This document shows positions 8,804 to 17,646 of a stretch of DNA of 64,000 nt, piece after piece. The position numbers and the translations under genes are program-made. Under the pieces are notes generated by a model that saw only the letters and a list, made by a program, of their open reading frames with translations, made no database searches and was not told where the DNA came from. The DNA lies in the NCBI GenBank assembly GCA_017940415.1, contig JAGAYR010000016.1, positions 124,001-188,000 on the forward strand. Direction: 5' to 3'. This DNA comes from Lachnospiraceae bacterium. GTDB taxonomy: Bacteria; Bacillota; Clostridia; Lachnospirales; Lachnospiraceae. Numbering within the stretch: position 1 is the first letter of the stretch; every line of letters starts with the position of its first letter.

Positions 8804-10096
8804 ATGAGTGCTGTTAGCAACACAATATTCAATAACTATCTCTCGGCCTTTGGCGCCCCGAAGATATCCAAGTACGACACTCACAAGAAGAGTGAGCTTC
8901 GCAGTACTTATAATTCCATCGTCAAAGCGAATAAAGATGCTCCCTGGTATCTTCCCGTAAAAGATCAGGAGGCTAAGATCGGTGCGATCGGATTAAAAGA
9001 ATCCGCTCGTAATCTTCGTACGTCTCTTGCCGAAGTCGGCGGTCTTGATGAGGAAGGTGCTTTCAACAAAAAGCACGCATCTTCCACCGATCCCGATACC
9101 GTATCGGTAGATTTCATCGGTGATGACAATACCGAATCCGTTCCTTCTTTTGAGATCGAAGTAAAGCAGCTTGCATCTCCTCAGGAGAATATAGGCAACT
9201 ACCTTGCGGACGATCAGGTTTCACTTCCCGAAGACAATTACTCATTCGACGTTAATATCGGTGAGATGAATTATGAATTCCAGTTCCACATTTCGGGCGA
9301 CGAGACCAACAGAAGCATTCAGGAAAGACTGGTAAGACTGGTCAACAACGCAGGAATAGGACTTAATGCATCCCTCGAAACGGAAGGTGATGCTTCAGCC
9401 ATCAGGATCTCATCAGATTCAAGCGGAGTAAGCTCGGGCAAAGAAACCATCTTCTCCATAAGTGATGACAGAACATCCAAAGCATCCGGTTCGGTAGAAT
9501 ATTTCGGACTTGATAAAGTAAACAGCTATCCCACAAATGCCGTATTTGAACTTAACGGTGAAGAAAGAAGCGCTTCTTCGAACCATTTCACCATCGGCAA
9601 GATGTATGAGGTAACGTTAAATGAGTTGAGCCCCGAAGGATCTCCCACCACGATCAGCATTAAAGCCGATATCGAATCGGTTGAGGAAAATGTCGGTCAC
9701 GTTATAGGAAGTTTCAACGAATTCCTTAAGGCAGTCAACTCATACACAGGACAGGGTATCAAAACAAAGCTTCTGGACAATGAGTTAAGCGGCATTACCG
9801 GCGCCTACAAAGAAGCTCTCGGAGACCTGGGAATCAATGTAGAAAGCAACGGATCACTTTCCATCGATCCCGAGAAATTAAGAGAAGTTGCCGAAGGAAG
9901 CGAGGATATCGGGAAGACATTCAGTACCCTCAAAGACTTCTCGAACTCCATGATGAAGAAGAGTTCACAGGTTTCTCTTGACCCCATGCAGTATGTAAAC
10001 CGCAAGGTGGTGGCATATAAGAATCCGGGACATAATCTTTCATCGCCTTACACATCAAGTATATACAGCGGAATGATGTTCAACTACAGCTGCTGA
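8804..10096 (+). CDS. FliD-like flagellar hook-associated (capping) protein
   Basis: This 430-residue protein resembles FliD, the cap at the flagellar tip that folds flagellin. The FliD-N-like signature FEIEVKQLASPQENIGN is near residue 125. The middle has SIQERLVRLVNNAGIGLNAS followed by DASAIRISSDSSG. The C-terminal pattern LGDLGINVESNGSLSIDPEKL is the usual FliD-C ending before the oligomerisation helix. The ATG at 8804 has GGGGG at proper spacing, while the GTG at 8798 does not. The N-terminal 90 residues are Ser/Lys/Ala-rich and unlike canonical FliD. No other flagellar gene is in the window, so it may be an orphan paralogue rather than the main cap. A sigma-28-like promoter upstream and a bidirectional terminator downstream make it a single-gene unit. 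Confidence 0.65.
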   Translation: MSAVSNTIFNNYLSAFGAPKISKYDTHKKSELRSTYNSIVKANKDAPWYLPVKDQEAKIGAIGLKESARNLRTSLAEVGGLDEEGAFNKKHASSTDPDTVSVDFIGDDNTESVPSFEIEVKQLASPQENIGNYLADDQVSLPEDNYSFDVNIGEMNYEFQFHISGDETNRSIQERLVRLVNNAGIGLNASLETEGDASAIRISSDSSGVSSGKETIFSISDDRTSKASGSVEYFGLDKVNSYPTNAVFELNGEERSASSNHFTIGKMYEVTLNELSPEGSPTTISIKADIESVEENVGHVIGSFNEFLKAVNSYTGQGIKTKLLDNELSGITGAYKEALGDLGINVESNGSLSIDPEKLREVAEGSEDIGKTFSTLKDFSNSMMKKSSQVSLDPMQYVNRKVVAYKNPGHNLSSPYTSSIYSGMMFNYSC

Positions 10097-10114
10097 TAAC
10101 CAAACAAAAAAAGA

Positions 10115-10144
10115 AGCCCTGCAGATTATTCTGCAGGGCTTTTA
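10115..10144. terminator. Bidirectional rho-independent terminator
   Basis: An 11-bp perfect stem (AGCCCTGCAGA) with a TTAT loop lies between the convergent FliD-like gene and glf. It is followed by TTTAT on the plus strand and a T-rich run on the minus strand, so it can end both transcripts. Confidence 0.9.
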
Positions 10145-10158
10145 TCATGTATAAACGA

Positions 10159-11280
10159 TCATTTACCGAATTCGGTATCGGCAAGTTCAAGCGCCGATGC
10201 AATGACTTTATCCATATCATAGTACTTGTATACTCCGAGTCTTCCGCCAAATACCACATTTTTTTCGGCATCCGCCATCTCTTTGTATTTACCGTACAAC
10301 TCTGAATTTCTGTCATTGTTAACAGGATAATAGGGTTCATCTCCGGGCTTCCACTCGGAAGGATACTCTCTGGTTATGACAGTTCCGTCACCTTTTCCGA
10401 ATTCAAAATGCTTATGCTCGATGATCCTGGTATAAGGTACATCTGCGGATGTGTAATTAACCGCAGCATTTCCCTGGAAGTTATCTACATCCGGCATATA
10501 CTCTTCTTCAAACCGGAGAGATCTGTATTCCAGATATCCCAGCTTATATCCGAAGTATTCATCAACGGGACCGGTGTAGATCACCTTATCAAATGATTCG
10601 GGCTCGGATGACTCACAGTTTTTCTCAAGAAATTCTCTGTAGGTAATTCCGAGTCTTACCTCGGTTCCCTCCAGCATTTTTGCTACCATTGCGGTATATC
10701 CGCCAATGGGGATTCCCTGATATCTGTCGTTGAAATAATTATTGTCGTAGGTAAATCTTACCGGAAGTCTTTTGATTATGAACGCGGGAAGCTCGGTGCA
10801 ATCCCTGCCCCACTGCTTACGTGTATAACCTTTGATCAGTTTCTCGTAAATATCCCTGCCTACCAGATTAAGCGCCTGCTCTTCAAGGTTTGCGGGTTCT
10901 TCCTTGTAGCAATCGGCTTTCTGCTCATCAATGATCTTCCTTGCTTCATCCGGTGTGGAGATATTCCACATCTTACTGAAGGTGTTCATATTGAAGGGAA
11001 GATTGTAGAGTTCATCTCCGTATTTTGCCACCGGTGAATTTACGAAATTATTGAACTCCGCAAATTCCTGCACATAATCCCACACTCTTTTATCGGAAGT
11101 GTGAAAAATATGCGCACCGTACTTATGAACATGGATGCCATGTTCTTCGCTTGAATAAACATTGCCTGCGATGTGTTCTCTTTTATCGATCACAAGGCAC
11201 TTTTTTCCGGCCTGCTTTGCACGCTGTGCGAAAACAGAACCGAAAAGTCCGGCGCCTACTATCAGATAATCGTATCTCAT
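10159..11280 (-). CDS. glf: UDP-galactopyranose mutase
   Basis: This flavoenzyme interconverts UDP-galactopyranose and UDP-galactofuranose, the donor for galactofuranose in surface glycans. The FAD-binding Rossmann motif [11 protein letters not shown] starts at about residue 8, followed by the family hallmarks [22 protein letters not shown] and GYTRKQWG. The 373-residue length is normal. Its ATG overlaps the metK stop codon (ATGA), so it is translated from the metK transcript and falls under the SAM riboswitch. I know of no pathway reason for that link. A bidirectional terminator follows. Galactofuranose transferases are not evident in the window. Confidence 0.96.
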   Translation of the reverse strand: MRYDYLIVGAGLFGSVFAQRAKQAGKKCLVIDKREHIAGNVYSSEEHGIHVHKYGAHIFHTSDKRVWDYVQEFAEFNNFVNSPVAKYGDELYNLPFNMNTFSKMWNISTPDEARKIIDEQKADCYKEEPANLEEQALNLVGRDIYEKLIKGYTRKQWGRDCTELPAFIIKRLPVRFTYDNNYFNDRYQGIPIGGYTAMVAKMLEGTEVRLGITYREFLEKNCESSEPESFDKVIYTGPVDEYFGYKLGYLEYRSLRFEEEYMPDVDNFQGNAAVNYTSADVPYTRIIEHKHFEFGKGDGTVITREYPSEWKPGDEPYYPVNNDRNSELYGKYKEMADAEKNVVFGGRLGVYKYYDMDKVIASALELADTEFGK

Positions 11281-12467
11281 TTGATATATCCCTTTAAAAG
11301 TTCAGCCTTGTCGGTCTTCTCCCAGGGAAGTTCTACATCGGTTCTTCCGAAGTGACCGTAAGCGGATGTAGCCTTATAGATGGGGCGTCTTAAGTCGAGC
11401 ATCTTGATGATGCCTGCGGGACGAAGATCGAAGTTTTCTCTTACGATCTCTACGAGCTTGTCATCTGCAATCTTACCGGTTCCGAAAGTATCAACCATGA
11501 TCGATGTGGGCTGTGCAACGCCGATAGCATATGAAAGCTGGATCTCGCACTTGTCCGCAATACCTGCCGCAACGATGTTCTTGGCAACATATCTTGCAGC
11601 ATATGCAGCGCTTCTGTCTACCTTGGTGCAGTCTTTTCCGGAGAATGCTCCGCCGCCGTGACGTGCATATCCGCCGTAGGTATCAACAATGATCTTTCTT
11701 CCGGTAAGACCTGCGTCTCCGTTGGGTCCGCCGATAACGAATCTTCCGGTGGGATTGATGAAGAACTTGGTATTATCATCGATCATTTCCTTGGGAAGAA
11801 CAGCATCAAATACGTACTTTTTGATATCTTCGTGGATCTGCTCCTGAGTTACTTTGTCATCATGCTGAGTTGAAAGAACAACAGCCTCAAGTCTTACGGG
11901 CTTTCCGTTCTCATCATATTCAACGGATACCTGGCTCTTTCCGTCCGCTCTGAGATAGGGAAGAGTTCCGTTCTTTCTTACTTCGGTAAGCTTTCTGGTA
12001 AGTTTGTGAGCAAGTGAGATGGGATAAGGCATAAGTTCGGGAGTCTCGTTTACCGCAAATCCGAACATCATACCTTGGTCTCCGGCACCGATGGCTTCGA
12101 TCTGCTCGTCGCTCATCTGGTTCTCTCTTGCTTCGAGAGCCTTGTCTACGCCCATTGCTATATCGGGAGACTGCTTGTCGAGTGCTACAAGTACGGCACA
12201 GGTCTTTCCGTCAAATCCCTTTTCGGATGAATCATATCCGATATCGATGATGGTCTTTCTGGCAATGTCCTGAATATCGACATTTGCTTTGGTAGTGATC
12301 TCTCCGGTGATGAGTACAAATCCGGTGCAGGTTGCGGTCTCACACGCAACACGGCTCATGGGATCCTGCTCGATCATCGCATCAAGTATCGCATCCGATA
12401 CCGCATCACAGATTTTATCGGGATGTCCTTCGGTAACGGACTCGGATGTAAATAATATTTTTTCCAT
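11277..12467 (-). CDS. metK: S-adenosylmethionine synthetase
   Basis: The enzyme makes SAM from methionine and ATP. The hallmarks are [15 protein letters not shown] at the N-terminus, [12 protein letters not shown] in the middle and [18 protein letters not shown] in the C-terminal third; 396 aa is the usual length. The ATG at 12467 has AAAGGAAATAT upstream; the frame runs 12 codons further into the leader without a site. Upstream lie a SAM-I riboswitch aptamer and its terminator, giving transcriptional feedback by the product. glf overlaps the 3' end by 4 nt. Confidence 0.99.
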   Translation of the reverse strand: MEKILFTSESVTEGHPDKICDAVSDAILDAMIEQDPMSRVACETATCTGFVLITGEITTKANVDIQDIARKTIIDIGYDSSEKGFDGKTCAVLVALDKQSPDIAMGVDKALEARENQMSDEQIEAIGAGDQGMMFGFAVNETPELMPYPISLAHKLTRKLTEVRKNGTLPYLRADGKSQVSVEYDENGKPVRLEAVVLSTQHDDKVTQEQIHEDIKKYVFDAVLPKEMIDDNTKFFINPTGRFVIGGPNGDAGLTGRKIIVDTYGGYARHGGGAFSGKDCTKVDRSAAYAARYVAKNIVAAGIADKCEIQLSYAIGVAQPTSIMVDTFGTGKIADDKLVEIVRENFDLRPAGIIKMLDLRRPIYKATSAYGHFGRTDVELPWEKTDKAELLKGYIK

Positions 12468-12502
12468 ATATTTCCTTTCCGGCCTTACGGCCCAGCAACA
12501 CA

Positions 12503-12533
12503 TAAAAAAACCGCTTCCCTGAACAAGAAGCGG
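12503..12533 (-). terminator. Riboswitch expression-platform terminator of metK
   Basis: On the minus strand CCGCTTC...GAAGCGG is followed by seven T residues, between the SAM aptamer and the metK start. SAM binding would favour this stem and stop transcription early. Confidence 0.9.
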
Positions 12534-12558
12534 ATTTAGTCGTGTAAAAACGTTTCCT

Positions 12559-12653
12559 CTTATTGTTCGAAATATCGCTCAGGTGGGCACCTTCCTGTAA
12601 AGGGGTTGCCGTGGCTTCATCGGTCCTATGTACCTCTGCCAACTCTGAATAAG
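12559..12653 (-). ncRNA. SAM-I (S-box) riboswitch aptamer
   Basis: The minus strand shows the S-box core: P1 closed by CTTATT/AATAAG, a CAGAG start, the conserved GATGAAGCCACGGCAACC block, GGAAGGTGCC and a downstream GAGCGAT segment. It is about 95 nt long and sits directly upstream of metK with a following terminator, the classical arrangement. The match is by eye and differs at a few consensus positions (for example GGTACATAGGACC in P3). Confidence 0.9.
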
Positions 12654-12678
12654 GGGTAATACTTATTAAGTTAAATAA

Positions 12679-12707
12679 AAACTACTATATATAAGGATAT
12701 ATGTCAA
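12679..12707 (-). promoter_or_regulatory. Putative metK promoter
   Basis: A perfect TTGACA at 12702-12707 is followed by 17 bp and a poor -10 TAGTTT. It lies 26 bp before the riboswitch and immediately after murA, so metK-glf probably starts its own transcript here. Confidence 0.45.
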
Positions 12708-12724
12708 TATCCGTATTATCTGCT

Positions 12725-14017
12725 TTAGCTGGTCATCAGTTTGAAATTACGGTAATCGTTATCTCCTCTGACAACGCTCACATCAGCGCCGAGACCCTTG
12801 AGCTTAAGTTCGAAATCCTCATATCCTCTCTGGATATAACGGATGTTGTCTACGATACTTTCTCCCTCAGCCGCAAGAGCTGCAAGCACAAGTGCCGCAC
12901 CGGCTCTTAAGTCGGGAGCTGCAATGCCTGCTCCTGTATATTTGGATACTCCGTCGATGATGGCGGTATTTCCTTCTACCTTGATGTTGGCACCCATTCT
13001 GATGAGTTCGTCAACATACTTAAAGCGGTTCTCGAAGATACTCTCGGTTACGATACTGGTTCCTTCGGAAAGTCCGAGTACTACAGTTATCTGAGGCTGC
13101 ATATCGGTAGGGAATCCGGGATAAGGAAGAGTCTTGATATGTGTATGTCTGAGAGGTCTCGAACATACAACTCTCACCTGGTCTCCCTGCTCCATTACTT
13201 CGCATCCGATCTCCAGAAGCTTTGCGGTAATGGATTCGAGGTGCTTGGGAATTACATTCTTAACGGTTATATCACCCTTGGTTGCCGCAGCAGCCAGCAT
13301 GAAAGTTCCTGCTTCGATCTGGTCGGGAACTATGGTGTAGTCTGTTCCGTGAAGTTTGGGTACTCCTTTGATGCGGATAACATCAGTACCTGCTCCCTTG
13401 ATATTTGCTCCCATGGAGTTAAGGAAATTCGCCACGTCTACTACGTGAGGTTCCTTAGCCGCATTCTCGATGATGGTCTTTCCCTCGGCCATGGTCGCTG
13501 CGAGCATTACATTAATGGTCGCTCCGACACTGACGACGTCCATATAAATATGGCTGCCCGTCAGACGCTGTGCTCTGGTCTTGATCATACCGTGCTCGAG
13601 GATAACTTCGGCTCCGAGAGCTCTGAAGCCTTTGATATGCTGATCGATAGCTCTGCAACCGATGTCACATCCTCCGGGGAGGGTAACTTCGGCGGTCTTA
13701 TATTTTCCGAGCATTGCACCGATCAGATAATAAGACGCTCTGATCTTCTTTATATTATCGTCACAAACCACTGTGCTGCCGATATTGGCTGCGTTGATGG
13801 TAATGCGGTGACGATCTTCTTTGTTTACGATGATACCGATACTTCCCATAGCATCCATGAGCACGTTCGTGTCGCGGACGTCGGGAACATTATCTATATG
13901 GACGGTCTCATCCGTCATAATTGAGGCGGCTAATATAGGAAGAGCTGCGTTTTTCGCACCTCCTATCTCTACCTCCCCCACTAATGAGTTACCGCCGTGA
14001 ATCAGGTACTGTTCCAT
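12725..14017 (-). CDS. murA: UDP-N-acetylglucosamine 1-carboxyvinyltransferase
   Basis: MurA transfers enolpyruvate from PEP to UDP-GlcNAc, the first committed step of peptidoglycan synthesis and the fosfomycin target. The EPSP-synthase fold starts with GGNSLVGEVEIGGAKNAALP. The catalytic loop PGGCDIGCRAIDQH keeps the Cys that fosfomycin alkylates, so the enzyme should be active and in principle sensitive. The C-terminal part has DLRAGAALVLAALAAEG and YIQRGYEDFELKLKGLGA. I chose the ATG at 14017 (430 aa), with AAGGGG upstream; the frame extends 20 codons further without support. It is followed by the metK promoter. Confidence 0.97.
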   Translation of the reverse strand: MEQYLIHGGNSLVGEVEIGGAKNAALPILAASIMTDETVHIDNVPDVRDTNVLMDAMGSIGIIVNKEDRHRITINAANIGSTVVCDDNIKKIRASYYLIGAMLGKYKTAEVTLPGGCDIGCRAIDQHIKGFRALGAEVILEHGMIKTRAQRLTGSHIYMDVVSVGATINVMLAATMAEGKTIIENAAKEPHVVDVANFLNSMGANIKGAGTDVIRIKGVPKLHGTDYTIVPDQIEAGTFMLAAAATKGDITVKNVIPKHLESITAKLLEIGCEVMEQGDQVRVVCSRPLRHTHIKTLPYPGFPTDMQPQITVVLGLSEGTSIVTESIFENRFKYVDELIRMGANIKVEGNTAIIDGVSKYTGAGIAAPDLRAGAALVLAALAAEGESIVDNIRYIQRGYEDFELKLKGLGADVSVVRGDNDYRNFKLMTS

Positions 14018-14169
14018 GAAAAGCCCCTTGATAGTTACGGATTTAAAATACGCAAAGACTTTAACACAAAAACTCACGAATGTCTAGCACAGCGCCCTTT
14101 ATGGAAGCCTTTTCAAGCAGATAGTTTCCGTGTTTTCAGCCAAATTGCGGCACTTTTTAAGGGAACTCT

Positions 14170-14913
14170 TTACTTCAGTTCCCTCTTTACGGAAGAATAG
14201 GTCTCCTGCATGATCGAACCCACGTATCCGCCTATGTTTTTCAGGGTTTCTTTATCCAAAGCAGCGGGATCTATGGGGTCTCCGAACTCAACAACAACCT
14301 TTGTTGCCTTCACAAAGGGAATATGTCTTATAAGGATATTTTCCATTCCCACCATTGTAACCGGCTGGATAAGAGCTCCGCTCTTGGTGGCAATCTTAAA
14401 ACTTCCGTTATGCATGGGAAGGAGTTTATCGGTCTCGTAATCCCTGTTTCTGGTCCCCTCGGGGAAAATAAGGATGGATACGCCCTCCTTGGCAAGCTCG
14501 ATGGCCTTCAGAATGGTCTCGAGGCCCTTTCTGTTATTTTTTCTGTCAAGGAACTGGCACTTAAGGAGCATCATCCAGATGCTGAGAAGAGGGATCATCT
14601 TCGTTGACTTTTTAGCAATTACTCCGGTGGGGCATTTACATAAGGGGTAAGCCACTACAATATCGAAAATACTCCTATGGTTTCCTACATATAAGAGTGC
14701 TCTGTCCTGAGGAACTTTCTCCTTGCCTCTTACTTCGACCTTGATGCCGCAGATAGCCCATACGCACCTGAATCCCCACATTACTACGGAGTTTGCAAGT
14801 CTGTCCGCACCTTTGGGATTGAATTTGCTCATGATCAGGCAAACCAGCATGAGGGGAGTAGTGAAGATCAAAAACAAAGCCACATAAACAAAAGCGATAA
14901 ACAATCTGATCAT
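14170..14913 (-). CDS. plsC: 1-acyl-sn-glycerol-3-phosphate acyltransferase
   Basis: This membrane-bound enzyme adds the second acyl chain to make phosphatidic acid for phospholipids. An N-terminal hydrophobic helix (about 1-28) precedes the acyltransferase domain. The catalytic HX4D block is NHRSIFD near residue 77, and the glycerophosphate-binding block is FPEGTRNR near residue 150. The length of 247 aa is typical. An AAAGGG site lies 7 nt before the ATG. An inverted repeat (AGGGAACT) spans the stop codon region but has no T-run. It is preceded on the same strand by the GH9-like lipoprotein gene, with about 36 bp between them. Confidence 0.93.
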   Translation of the reverse strand: MIRLFIAFVYVALFLIFTTPLMLVCLIMSKFNPKGADRLANSVVMWGFRCVWAICGIKVEVRGKEKVPQDRALLYVGNHRSIFDIVVAYPLCKCPTGVIAKKSTKMIPLLSIWMMLLKCQFLDRKNNRKGLETILKAIELAKEGVSILIFPEGTRNRDYETDKLLPMHNGSFKIATKSGALIQPVTMVGMENILIRHIPFVKATKVVVEFGDPIDPAALDKETLKNIGGYVGSIMQETYSSVKRELK

Positions 14914-14949
14914 TTTAATGCCCTTTTCTACTTATTGACAATCTGTTAA

Positions 14950-16212
14950 TTACAACTTTCCTTCGGATTCAAGCTTTGCCATGCATCCGTATATCAGGCA
15001 ATACACTCCCGCTCCCCCGTCTTCCGGAGTGTATACCGAGGATTCAACATTCAGCCCCGACAGATAGTGAAGCATCATCTGCATGGTCTTGTCATACTCA
15101 TATCCCCTGAGGATATAATTGGCGCTCATGAGGAGCCTTATGTATCCGATCATCTCTTCGGGACTTCCGGTCTGAGATGAAAGAGGATCCGTGATCTCCC
15201 TTCGCCTGTTATTGATGGTCTGAGCGTTTGCCAGAATGGAGTCCACCAGCATATCACAAAGTTCCTTGTCAACGCTCTGCCTGGTCACAATATATGTCAT
15301 AGCTCCGTACATATATCCCTCGTCCGGATAAACATCGGGGTTGGAGAAATAATCCTTATATCCAAGGAGCTCCGTCAGGTAAACACCGTCTCCGGAAGCT
15401 CTGTACAGTTCAGCCAAAGCCCTGAAAGCCGCGGAATCGCTCTTCAACACATTTCCGCTCTGCAAATATATGGATGATGCCTTCTGAAGACATTCCGTTG
15501 CAAGTGAACTGTCATATTCCTTATACAGAAAAGAAAACTTGGCAAGTATTGCCGCATAGATCACAGCATCCGTGGATGCACTCTCGGAATAATCGCTTCC
15601 CGAGATCCAGTCTCTTACGCATATAAGCTCTTCGGGAGCACTTGAGACTATATCATTTTCGGTCCCGGCTTCATCCGATATATTTCCGTACCATTCATAG
15701 GCCTGCAGAAAATCCAGAACCGTGACCGGTGTGGCGGAAAGGTCTCTTAAGCTCTCCATCACACGCATATTGGCCATATCCCATTCCCGGGCATAATGGT
15801 CCGAAGTTATGGTAAAGCTTTCCGAGCATCCGTAGATGTCACATTCCACGCGATAATTCCCGGTTTCGGTAAGAGAGGAAAAATCCGCCTTTTTGATGGC
15901 ATCGTTCCCCTTTACTTCCTCAAACTTTCCTTCGAATACGATCTTGTCCAGATCAAGATTCCTGACAACAAAATACTGAACTTCCTCCTGATCCGGAGCA
16001 AGTCTCAGATAAGCGGTCTTATCGGCATCTGCGGAATATCCGGTCCGATCCGTCATAACAGCCGGAAGTCCCGTGGGCACAACATAGTCAAGAACCGCAA
16101 CGGGTTCCATGCTTCTTCCGCCCGCAATACCGGTGCCGCAGGACGAAAGGCCCAGAATGCAGCACATAAAAAATGAAGCGTATGAAATTGTATGTTTTTT
16201 CATACGCCTCAT
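14950..16212 (-). CDS. Lipoprotein with cellulase N-terminal Ig-like domain, degenerate GH9-like
   Basis: The protein begins with a signal peptide and lipobox (GLSSC), so it is anchored outside the cell. Residues about 30-130 match the Ig-like module found in front of GH9 cellulases, with the typical IKKADFSSLTETGNYRVE and ESFTI. The remaining 280 residues look like alpha-alpha toroid helices such as ALAELYRASGDGVYL. I cannot find the GH9 catalytic motifs (the DAGD nucleophile region and the C-terminal acid Glu), and the toroid is much shorter than the usual 430 residues. It is probably a non-catalytic relative or binding protein. The ATG at 16212 has GGGAGAG close upstream; ATG 16203 is an alternative. 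It follows the calcium-binding protein gene by 62 bp and may share its transcript. Confidence 0.6.
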   Translation of the reverse strand: MRRMKKHTISYASFFMCCILGLSSCGTGIAGGRSMEPVAVLDYVVPTGLPAVMTDRTGYSADADKTAYLRLAPDQEEVQYFVVRNLDLDKIVFEGKFEEVKGNDAIKKADFSSLTETGNYRVECDIYGCSESFTITSDHYAREWDMANMRVMESLRDLSATPVTVLDFLQAYEWYGNISDEAGTENDIVSSAPEELICVRDWISGSDYSESASTDAVIYAAILAKFSFLYKEYDSSLATECLQKASSIYLQSGNVLKSDSAAFRALAELYRASGDGVYLTELLGYKDYFSNPDVYPDEGYMYGAMTYIVTRQSVDKELCDMLVDSILANAQTINNRRREITDPLSSQTGSPEEMIGYIRLLMSANYILRGYEYDKTMQMMLHYLSGLNVESSVYTPEDGGAGVYCLIYGCMAKLESEGKL

Positions 16213-16274
16213 ATTCTCTCCCGCATTACCAAAACACACGGAGATATTTTACCACCAAATCGCGTGACGGTCTA

Positions 16275-17438
16275 TCAGCTGACCATATCCACCTGCTGCA
16301 CCGTGCCCGCTCTTCCGTCTTCATAAAGAAACATTCCTGTGGCTCTGATTACCGCATTAGTTTTATTACGCATATCTTTGAGGGAAAACTCCGTGGGGGA
16401 ATTCATCAAATTGATGGCACCGACTCCTGCTTCCTTAAGAGAAAGCAATTTATCACTTCCGTCACTTTCCCGGATCCATACCTTCAATTTATCAAAAATC
16501 TCATCATCTTCATCGATCCAGCCGTCCTTATCGGAATCAAAACGGGACAGTTCTTCAAATCCGTTACCTGTCTTTGTTCCGAAGAGTTCAGATCCGTCAT
16601 TTATCTTCCCGTCGGAATTGATATCCAGAGCAAGAAATCCGCTTCCCTCAGACAATGCTTTAATCTTATCCTCTTTTCCGTCCGTATCCAGATCAATGAA
16701 TATATCCTGATCCGACACTTCCGTAACCCCGGGTTGAAGATTTATTACAAGAGGATCGATATAATGGGGAGCACTGATCTTCCCTTCTGAATATTCCTCA
16801 AACTCTCTGCTCATATGAACATTAATGTCAAAACCGATCTCGCGTCCGTCCGCGGTGATTGCCTTCCCCTTAGACACAAAGCCTGTATCTTCCATCTCTT
16901 TGCGGTAGTGTCTTTCCGCCATATCAACTTTTATCAGGGAAGGTGAATTCTCACTCATGTCGCTGCAATAGGCAGCCTGATTATTCTGCACTGAGCCGCA
17001 TTCATAACCACCCCTAAGTTCCGCCATCAGATCATCGATCCTCTTTCTGTAATCCTCAAACAGGATTGAGAATATGTACAGAACAGACATCTTGCGGACG
17101 TACAGCGAGGTATCGGATCTTATGGCCTCACTGCTTTCTTCGGGAGTTACTCCCTTAATGCTCATATTTTTCATGATGTCAAATGCGGTAGCTTTCTTGT
17201 CATCCGCCTTCTCGCCTTCTGACGAAGTTTCCACCGCTTCATCCTTACCGGCGGAATCTTCATATTTTCCCAGAAGAGTATCCAGAAACGATGATTCTCC
17301 GCCCCGTGCCCCGAATCCAAGTCCCCCGCTTATCCCCGAACCGGATACCTTGGTAGTACGCAAAATCCTTTCAGAATAATTCACAGCACTGTAGCTGCGT
17401 TCGGACTCCATTCCTGTGACCGAACTTTCGATTCTCAA
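16275..17438 (-). CDS. Acidic EF-hand/RTX-like calcium-binding protein, function unknown
   Basis: No enzyme domain is recognisable. The C-terminal third (about 255-380) carries several Asp-rich calcium loops: DLDTDGKED, DINSDGKINDGSELFG and DSDKDGWIDEDDE. After these comes KVWIRESDGSDKLLSLKEAGVGAINL. This block recurs in hemolysin-type (RTX) calcium proteins. The N-terminal half is Ser/Glu-rich and low in complexity, and no signal peptide is visible, so location is unclear. I chose a TTG at 17438 because AGGAG lies 5 nt upstream; the open frame extends to 17486 without a site. The gene lies upstream of the GH9-like lipoprotein gene on the same strand. Confidence 0.6.
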   Translation of the reverse strand: MRIESSVTGMESERSYSAVNYSERILRTTKVSGSGISGGLGFGARGGESSFLDTLLGKYEDSAGKDEAVETSSEGEKADDKKATAFDIMKNMSIKGVTPEESSEAIRSDTSLYVRKMSVLYIFSILFEDYRKRIDDLMAELRGGYECGSVQNNQAAYCSDMSENSPSLIKVDMAERHYRKEMEDTGFVSKGKAITADGREIGFDINVHMSREFEEYSEGKISAPHYIDPLVINLQPGVTEVSDQDIFIDLDTDGKEDKIKALSEGSGFLALDINSDGKINDGSELFGTKTGNGFEELSRFDSDKDGWIDEDDEIFDKLKVWIRESDGSDKLLSLKEAGVGAINLMNSPTEFSLKDMRNKTNAVIRATGMFLYEDGRAGTVQQVDMVS

Positions 17439-17592
17439 TAATTTCTCCTTTCTTTTTACTCCCCATATCCCGAAAAAAGACAACAAAAATAACGCCTCCG
17501 GGATTCCGGAGTTTTAACTCCTGCCCCATAAAGAGCCGTGAATCCTTTCTGCGTTCGTCATTCCGTGATATGAGATTTTAATGTAAAGCAAA

Positions 17593-17619
17593 AGAACAGA
17601 GGTCTTTTGCCTCTGTTCT
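17593..17619 (-). terminator. Terminator after the SseB-like gene
   Basis: A 10-bp stem (AGAACAGAGG) with a 7-nt loop, followed on the minus strand by TTTT, ends the ileS-glgP-hydratase-sseB direction of transcription. Confidence 0.8.
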
Positions 17620-17646
17620 TTATATCGGATATTTATCCGTAAAATA

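Noticed and set aside
13139-13924. Long plus-strand open frame (261 codons) opposite murA
   Set aside because: It is the antisense shadow of a clear murA gene, has no ribosome site and encodes no recognisable motif.
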